A DNA stretch of 19,814 nt from Thermohalobaculum sp039030915 (lineage in GTDB: Bacteria > Pseudomonadota > Alphaproteobacteria > Rhodobacterales > Rhodobacteraceae), in NCBI GenBank assembly GCA_039030915.1, contig JBCCDG010000075.1, forward strand, positions 1 to 19,814, written 5' to 3'. The position numbers were made by a program, and so were the translations under genes. The notes below the pieces were generated by a model that did not search any database, was not told where the DNA came from, and was given only the letters and a program-made list of their open reading frames with translations. Positions 16,257 through 19,814 of the stretch are shown piece by piece; positions within the stretch are counted from its first letter, which is position 1, and each line of letters begins with the position of its first letter.

Positions 16257-17050
16257 CAGGCCACGTCCTCGCCGAAGGCATCGCGCCTAGCCTTGTCCAT
16301 CACCTCGCGCATCCGCCGGATGGCGCTGTCGAGACCGGAAAAGATCGCCTCTCCGATGAGAAAATGGCCGATATTGAGCTCCATCACTTCCGGAAAGGCA
16401 GCCACCGGGCCCGCCGTCTCATAGGTCAGCCCGTGGCCCGCATGGACCTCCAGCCCCAGCGAGGTGGCGAAGGCGGACATCTCGCGCAGCCGCTCCAGCT
16501 CCGCGTCCCGCGCCTCGATCCGGCCTTCCGAATGCGCGTCGCAATAGGCACCCGTGTGAAGCTCGATCACGGGCGCACCGATGCGCGCCGCGCTCTCGAT
16601 CTGGCGCCGTTCCGCCGCGATGAAGATCGAGACACGGCACCCCGCGTCGCGCAGCGGCGCGATGAAATGGGCGAGCCTGTTCTCGTCGGCCGCCACTTCC
16701 AGCCCGCCCTCCGTCGTCCGCTCCTCGCGCCGCTCCGGCACGATGCAGACGGCATGGGGCTTGTGGCGCAGCGCAATGGCCTGCATCTCGTCCGTCGCCG
16801 CCATCTCGAAATTAAGCGGCAGGCCGAGCTCGGCGGTCAGCCGCTCGATATCCGTATCCGTCATGTGCCGGCGGTCCTCGCGCAGATGCGCGGTGATCCC
16901 GTCCGCCCCCGCCGCCTCGGCGATGCTGGCCGCACGCAACGGATCGGGATGCGCACCGCCGCGGGCGTTCCGGATCGTCGCCACATGGTCGATGTTCACA
17001 CCGAGCCGCAGCTTGCCGAGCGGGCGCATCGCCGGGTGGATCTCAGGCAT
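16256..17050 (-). CDS. pdxJ: Pyridoxine 5'-phosphate synthase
   Basis: 264-residue TIM-barrel enzyme that condenses 1-deoxyxylulose 5-phosphate with 3-amino-2-oxopropyl phosphate to pyridoxine 5'-phosphate, the last ring-forming step of the DXP-dependent vitamin B6 route. Motifs: LGVNIDHVATIRNAR (residues 16-30), ITAHLREDRRHM (52-63), LNFEMA (79-84), VPERREERTTEGGLEV (104-119) and LEVHAGHGLTYE. The length is slightly above the E. coli enzyme because of a short N-terminal extension; MRPLGK eight residues in is an alternative start. It overlaps the upstream DUF2062 gene by 8 bases. Confidence 0.97.
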   Translation of the reverse strand: MPEIHPAMRPLGKLRLGVNIDHVATIRNARGGAHPDPLRAASIAEAAGADGITAHLREDRRHMTDTDIERLTAELGLPLNFEMAATDEMQAIALRHKPHAVCIVPERREERTTEGGLEVAADENRLAHFIAPLRDAGCRVSIFIAAERRQIESAARIGAPVIELHTGAYCDAHSEGRIEARDAELERLREMSAFATSLGLEVHAGHGLTYETAGPVAAFPEVMELNIGHFLIGEAIFSGLDSAIRRMREVMDKARRDAFGEDVA

Positions 17051-17720
17051 TGTCTCCCTCCCCACGGTCCTGGGCCGCGTAGGCGTCGAGCTCCCTGTCG
17101 ATCGCCGCCCGGCGCGCGGCCTGCGCCGCCTCGAGCTTGATACGCCGCCGCGTCTGGTAGGCATCGACCGCGGGCCCGATGATGACGTAGCAGATCGCCG
17201 CCGTCACCAGCCCCGGCACGATCCCGCCGATCAGATAGGGCAGGAACACCTCGTCGAAGAAGGCGAGCAGTCCGTCGAGCATCGAGGGCCCGTAGCCGAA
17301 CCAGCTTTTCATCGTCAGCCAGATTGACGAGAAGGCGTCGCCGAAGGCATCGGTGACCGCCTCGAAATCCGACCCGCTGTCGCCCCGCCCCAGGATCAGC
17401 CGGCCGACATAAAGCGCGGAGGTGGAGATCAGCGGGAAGGTGAAGGGATTGCCGATGATGGTGCCGAAGAGGGCCGAGACCAGGTTGGCCCGGAACGCCC
17501 AGGCGAGCCCCGCGGCCACAAAGAAGTGAAAGCCGAAGAACGGCGTGAAGGAGGCCAGCGCCCCGCAGGCAAAGCCGAGCGCGATGCGGTGCGGGCTGTC
17601 CGGCAGCCGCCGCACCCGCTTGCCGAGATAGCCGAAACCCCGCCAGAACCCTTTGCGCGGGTAGACGAATTCGCGCGCCCGCGTCCCGATGCTCGGTGAT
17701 TGTCTTCGCTTGAAGATCAT
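17043..17720 (-). CDS. DUF2062 membrane protein
   Basis: 225-residue inner-membrane protein of the DUF2062 family, function unknown. The start at 17720 (MIFKRRQSPS) is preferred to an in-frame ATG at 17768 because AGGA lies 5 bases upstream and family members start with this basic segment. The family core is visible as ALGFACGALASFTPFFGFHF, then TIIGNPFTFPLI, with a C-terminal membrane helix GLVTAAICYVIIG and a charged tail ending in QDRGEGDNA. It commonly lies between relA/spoT and pdxJ in Rhodobacterales, and its stop overlaps the pdxJ start. Confidence 0.9.
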   Translation of the reverse strand: MIFKRRQSPSIGTRAREFVYPRKGFWRGFGYLGKRVRRLPDSPHRIALGFACGALASFTPFFGFHFFVAAGLAWAFRANLVSALFGTIIGNPFTFPLISTSALYVGRLILGRGDSGSDFEAVTDAFGDAFSSIWLTMKSWFGYGPSMLDGLLAFFDEVFLPYLIGGIVPGLVTAAICYVIIGPAVDAYQTRRRIKLEAAQAARRAAIDRELDAYAAQDRGEGDNA

Positions 17721-17874
17721 ATCGTTCCTGGCCGCCCCCCAGCAGGCGCAATTTCTGAACGGGAGCATGATAGATAGGGTGCCGCGCCCCGTCCGTCTCC
17801 CCCCATACCCCGTCAGTCACGGGATCGCTTGTCGCCCCCCGGCAACGCACGGTCCCGCCCCGGCTCCGGCTGCT

Positions 17875-19132
17875 TCAGGCACCCGCCGCGCGGCCGAGCG
17901 GCAGGCTCGGCTGGGCGGCAGGCGTCTCGGCGCCCGGATCGCGGGCGCGACCCGCATGGGTCACATAGCTCTGTGCGTCAAGCGCGGTGAGTATATCGTT
18001 TAGGTGGCGAAGGTCGCGCACCTCCAGATCGATGCTCATCCGGAAGCTGTCGGGCTGTCGGCCGATGACGGCCAGATTGGCGATGTTCGCGTGCTGCTCG
18101 CCCACCAGCATGCAGACCCGGCCGAGCGTACCCGGCTCGTTGACGATCTCGAGCGCGATGCGCGCGAGGTTCGCCGCCCGCCGTGCCGCATCGGGCTGCC
18201 AGCGCAGATCGTGCCATCGCCCGAGGTCGTCCTCGTATGCCTCCAGCACCGCACAGGACGCCGCATGCACCGTGATGCCGCCCCGGCGGCGCAGCCCGAT
18301 GATGCGCTCGCCCGGCACCGGCCAGCAGCGCGTGCAAAAGCTGGTCGACGCCCCGCGCGGCACACCGATAACCCGGCTCCCGGGCTCCGGCGGCTCCGCA
18401 TGCTCGTCGTTGAGCTCGACGGGCTGGACGGGATAGACCGCCTCCACGATCTGGCGCCCCCTCAGCTCAAGCCGGCAGAGGGCCGCGAACATGGCCGCTT
18501 CGTCGCGGAAGCCGAGCTTCTCGGCCGCCGTGCGGAACGTCTTGCCCGAGGCTTCGCGGCCGAACCGCGTGAAGGCCTGCGTCGCCATATCGCGCCCCAG
18601 CGTCACTTCCTGCTCGCGCCGCTGCTCGCGCAAGGAACGGCGGATCGCGTGCTTGGCCCGGCCCGTGACGGCGATGTCCTCCCAATGCGGGCTCGGCTGC
18701 TGGCCCTCCGCAGTGATCACCTCCACCTGCTGCCCGTTCCTCAGCCGCGTCCAGAGCGGCACGCGCGCCCCGTCCACGGTCGCGCCCGCCGCCCGGTTGC
18801 CGATATTGGTGTGGATCGCGTAGGCGAAATCGAGCGGCGTCGCCCCGCGCGGCAGCCCAACCACCTCCCCCTTCGGCGTGAAGCAGAAGACCTGGTCGGT
18901 GAACATGTCGAGCTTCACGTGCTCGAGAAACTCCGCCGGCTCGTCCCCTTTCTCGAGCCGGGCGACGAGATCGCGGAGCCAGGCGAAGGGCTCGACCGCG
19001 AACCGGTTCTCCGCCCGCTCGCCGTCGCGATAGCTCCAATGCGCGGCAACGCCCGTCTCGGCGACGGAGTGCATCTCATGCGTCCGGATCTGCACCTCGA
19101 CGCGGAGCGCGCCGGGACCGGACACGGTCGTG
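17875..19132 (-). CDS. RelA/SpoT-family (p)ppGpp synthetase/hydrolase, N-terminus lost at the junction
   Basis: C-terminal part (about 419 codons) of a Rsh stringent-response enzyme that makes or degrades (p)ppGpp. What remains starts in the end of the synthetase domain (STTVSGPG, then RVEVQIRTHEMH and GVAAHWSY). A TGS domain follows (MFTDQVFCFTPKGEVVGLP with AIHTNIGNRAAGA), then a linker, and a C-terminal ACT domain (EIVNEPGTLGRVCMLVGEQH). The HD hydrolase domain and most of the synthetase domain are missing because the DNA changes to eukaryotic sequence at about 19132. The GTG at 19125 gives an open frame but is not the real start. The break is probably an artefact, not a mutation. Confidence 0.93.
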
Positions 19133-19137
19133 GATTT
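19128..19137. other. Bacterial/eukaryotic chimeric junction
   Basis: The relA/spoT frame is conserved up to the codons for TTV. The next codon should be His of the family's HTTV motif but reads Ser, then Lys, then a stop. From about 19133 the DNA loses bacterial character: lower GC, a CA microsatellite, and on the minus strand a spliced eukaryotic gene. No repeat or homology is visible at the join. Confidence 0.88.
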
Positions 19138-19188
19138 TTACCTCTCTGTATGAAAACGTGGGGCACACACACGCACACATACACACAC
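19133..19188 (-). other. Start of a eukaryotic intron, truncated by the junction
   Basis: On the minus strand the coding exon ends CAG and the next bases are GTGTGTGTATG, a good 5' splice site. The intron runs into the junction with no acceptor seen. It contains the CA/GT tract described separately. Confidence 0.75.
19164..19188. repeat. Interrupted (CA)n microsatellite
   Basis: 25 bases of CA repeat with single G and T interruptions. It lies immediately inside the intron after the second trpB-like exon. Such tracts are ordinary in eukaryotic introns and rare in GC-rich alphaproteobacterial DNA. Confidence 0.85.
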
Positions 19189-19404
19189 CTGCATGCCGTG
19201 GTACACGGCGTGAGAGGGCTCGAGCGCCGAGATGAGACCCTCGGTCCGCGCCAGCATCTGCAGCGCCTCAAGCGCCTGCACGTCGGTGACGGCAGCATAC
19301 TCCGCTCGCCCGCTGTCCTTGAGCCAAGAGTGCTCCGGCCCCACCCCCGGGTAGTCGAGGCCAGCCGAAATGGAGTGCGTCTCCGGGATCTGGCCATCTT
19401 CATC
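19189..19404 (-). CDS. Tryptophan synthase beta domain, internal exon (eukaryotic)
   Basis: 72 complete codons in phase 0, bounded by GCAG at the 5' side and CAG/GTGTGT at the 3' side. The translation runs from DEDGQIPETHSISAGLDYPG through GPEHSWLKDSGRAEY to ISALEPSHAVYHGMQ. This is the C-terminal half of the tryptophan synthase beta chain, the PLP enzyme that joins indole and serine. The Glu in ALEPSHA corresponds to E. coli TrpB Glu350 near the PLP ring. The wording THSISAGLDYPGVGPE and SHAVY is closer to fungal and algal enzymes than to E. coli. Whether the alpha domain is fused cannot be seen. Confidence 0.9.
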
Positions 19405-19751
19405 CTGCGGAAGATGGCGAAAGAGGTGGGGAAGTTGTTCGTCGCTTCTCATCTTTCGGGGGTGGGTATCGTACCCGCCCTGTCATGTTATGGTGTTTCG
19501 TCCAACCAAGGACCTGCTCATGGACGTGCGTGCAGGACTCTCCTCCAACCAGAAGAATGTGAAGTCCTTCGCCACACCTAAAAAAGGATGTTCGCTATTC
19601 CGTTCAGCCCACCACCCGTCAGCCTTTCACCGTCCAAGCAAAACAGTTTTTTTTTTTCTCCATTTCCGTCTTCTTGGAAAGGGCAGGCTGAGGTGTTGGG
19701 GAGACAGAGACGACGACGACGACGACCACAATGTAGCAATCACAAAGGCAC
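19405..19751 (-). other. GT-AG spliceosomal intron
   Basis: On the minus strand it starts GTGCCTTTGTG and ends in a pyrimidine-rich stretch and CTTCCGCAG. Removing its 347 bases joins TYLLQ to DEDGQ in frame, exactly matching the uninterrupted family sequence (LLQ-D-x-x-GQI). It contains in-frame stops, an 11-base T-run at 19647-19657 (plus strand) and a GAC trinucleotide repeat, as expected of non-coding eukaryotic DNA. Confidence 0.88.
19709..19726. repeat. (GAC)6 trinucleotide repeat
   Basis: Six perfect GAC copies (GTC on the minus strand) inside the intron. A simple sequence repeat, non-coding here. Confidence 0.85.
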
Positions 19752-19814
19752 CTGGAGGAGGTACGTGCGAGTGCCGTGCAACACTCCGGGGGTACCCTTG
19801 GTGAGCGTCGCCGA
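19752..19814 (-). CDS. Tryptophan synthase beta domain, upstream exon, cut by window edge
   Basis: 21 codons in phase 0 reading SATLTKGTPGVLHGTRTYLL plus a final Gln, followed by a GTGCCT splice donor. In yeast and other eukaryotes the same stretch (a small Ser/Ala-rich turn, then GV-HG-RTY-LQ) immediately precedes DxxGQI of the next exon. The agreement of reading frame, donor, acceptor and protein continuity across the intron is what identifies both pieces. The exon continues beyond the window. Confidence 0.87.

Noticed and set aside
19164..19188. CRISPR-like or regulatory repeat in the CA tract
   Set aside because: A simple dinucleotide microsatellite with no spacer structure, located in an intron.
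19138..19452. A bacterial trpB fragment or pseudogene
   Set aside because: The conserved stretch is bounded precisely by splice consensus, and the missing upstream residues occur 347 bases away in the same phase. An intron-containing eukaryotic gene explains this better than a degraded bacterial trpB.
18004..19581. 525-codon plus-strand frame crossing the chimeric junction
   Set aside because: It reads antisense through relA/spoT and then through the eukaryotic exon and intron. The opposite strand carries both real coding regions.

Overview
The window is a chimera of two genomes. About 1-19132 is compact, GC-rich bacterial DNA. Its gene content and order (relA/spoT, DUF2062, pdxJ, acpS, lepB, rnc, era, DUF1491, plus tetrameric sarcosine oxidase and a ligase-associated exonuclease and ligase) suggest an alphaproteobacterium, most likely Rhodobacterales; this rests on families and gene order, not a phylogeny. 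About 19133-19814 is spliced eukaryotic nuclear DNA: two phase-0 exons of a tryptophan synthase beta domain on the minus strand, separated by a 347-base GT-AG intron, followed by the start of a second intron with a CA microsatellite. The junction cuts the bacterial relA/spoT gene inside its synthetase domain. An assembly or library chimera, for example between an alga or fungus and an associated bacterium, explains this better than gene transfer.

Bacterial part, left to right. Positions 1-2632 (minus) hold soxD and the first 766 codons of soxA, the delta and alpha subunits of heterotetrameric sarcosine oxidase; the usual upstream soxB is absent. Positions 2896-8548 hold a small membrane protein, a metallo-beta-lactamase-fold exonuclease of the ligase-associated DNA repair group, rlmJ on the opposite strand, a secreted RTX/PPC-domain protein in lower-GC DNA, and the ATP-dependent DNA ligase that normally lies next to the exonuclease. 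The helicase and phosphoesterase that often complete this group are not in the window. Positions 8549-8894 hold only fragmentary coding traces.

Positions 8895-11468 hold a GNAT acetyltransferase and mnmD (minus, overlapping by 4 bases), divergent from an FAD oxidoreductase. mnmD and the oxidoreductase look like a split version of the bifunctional tRNA-wobble enzyme MnmC.

Positions 11604-19132 (all minus) form a long tightly packed housekeeping block. Its transcription order is relA/spoT, DUF2062 membrane protein, pdxJ (vitamin B6), LysE-family exporter, secreted hypothetical protein, acpS (acyl carrier protein activation), lepB (signal peptidase I), rnc (RNase III), era (ribosome-assembly GTPase), DUF1491. 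Several gene pairs overlap at stop/start codons, which implies translational coupling. I found no rRNA, tRNA, CRISPR, insertion sequence or phage module, and no convincing undescribed system. The points most worth a second look are the chimera, the interrupted ligase/exonuclease pair, the missing soxB and the split MnmC.
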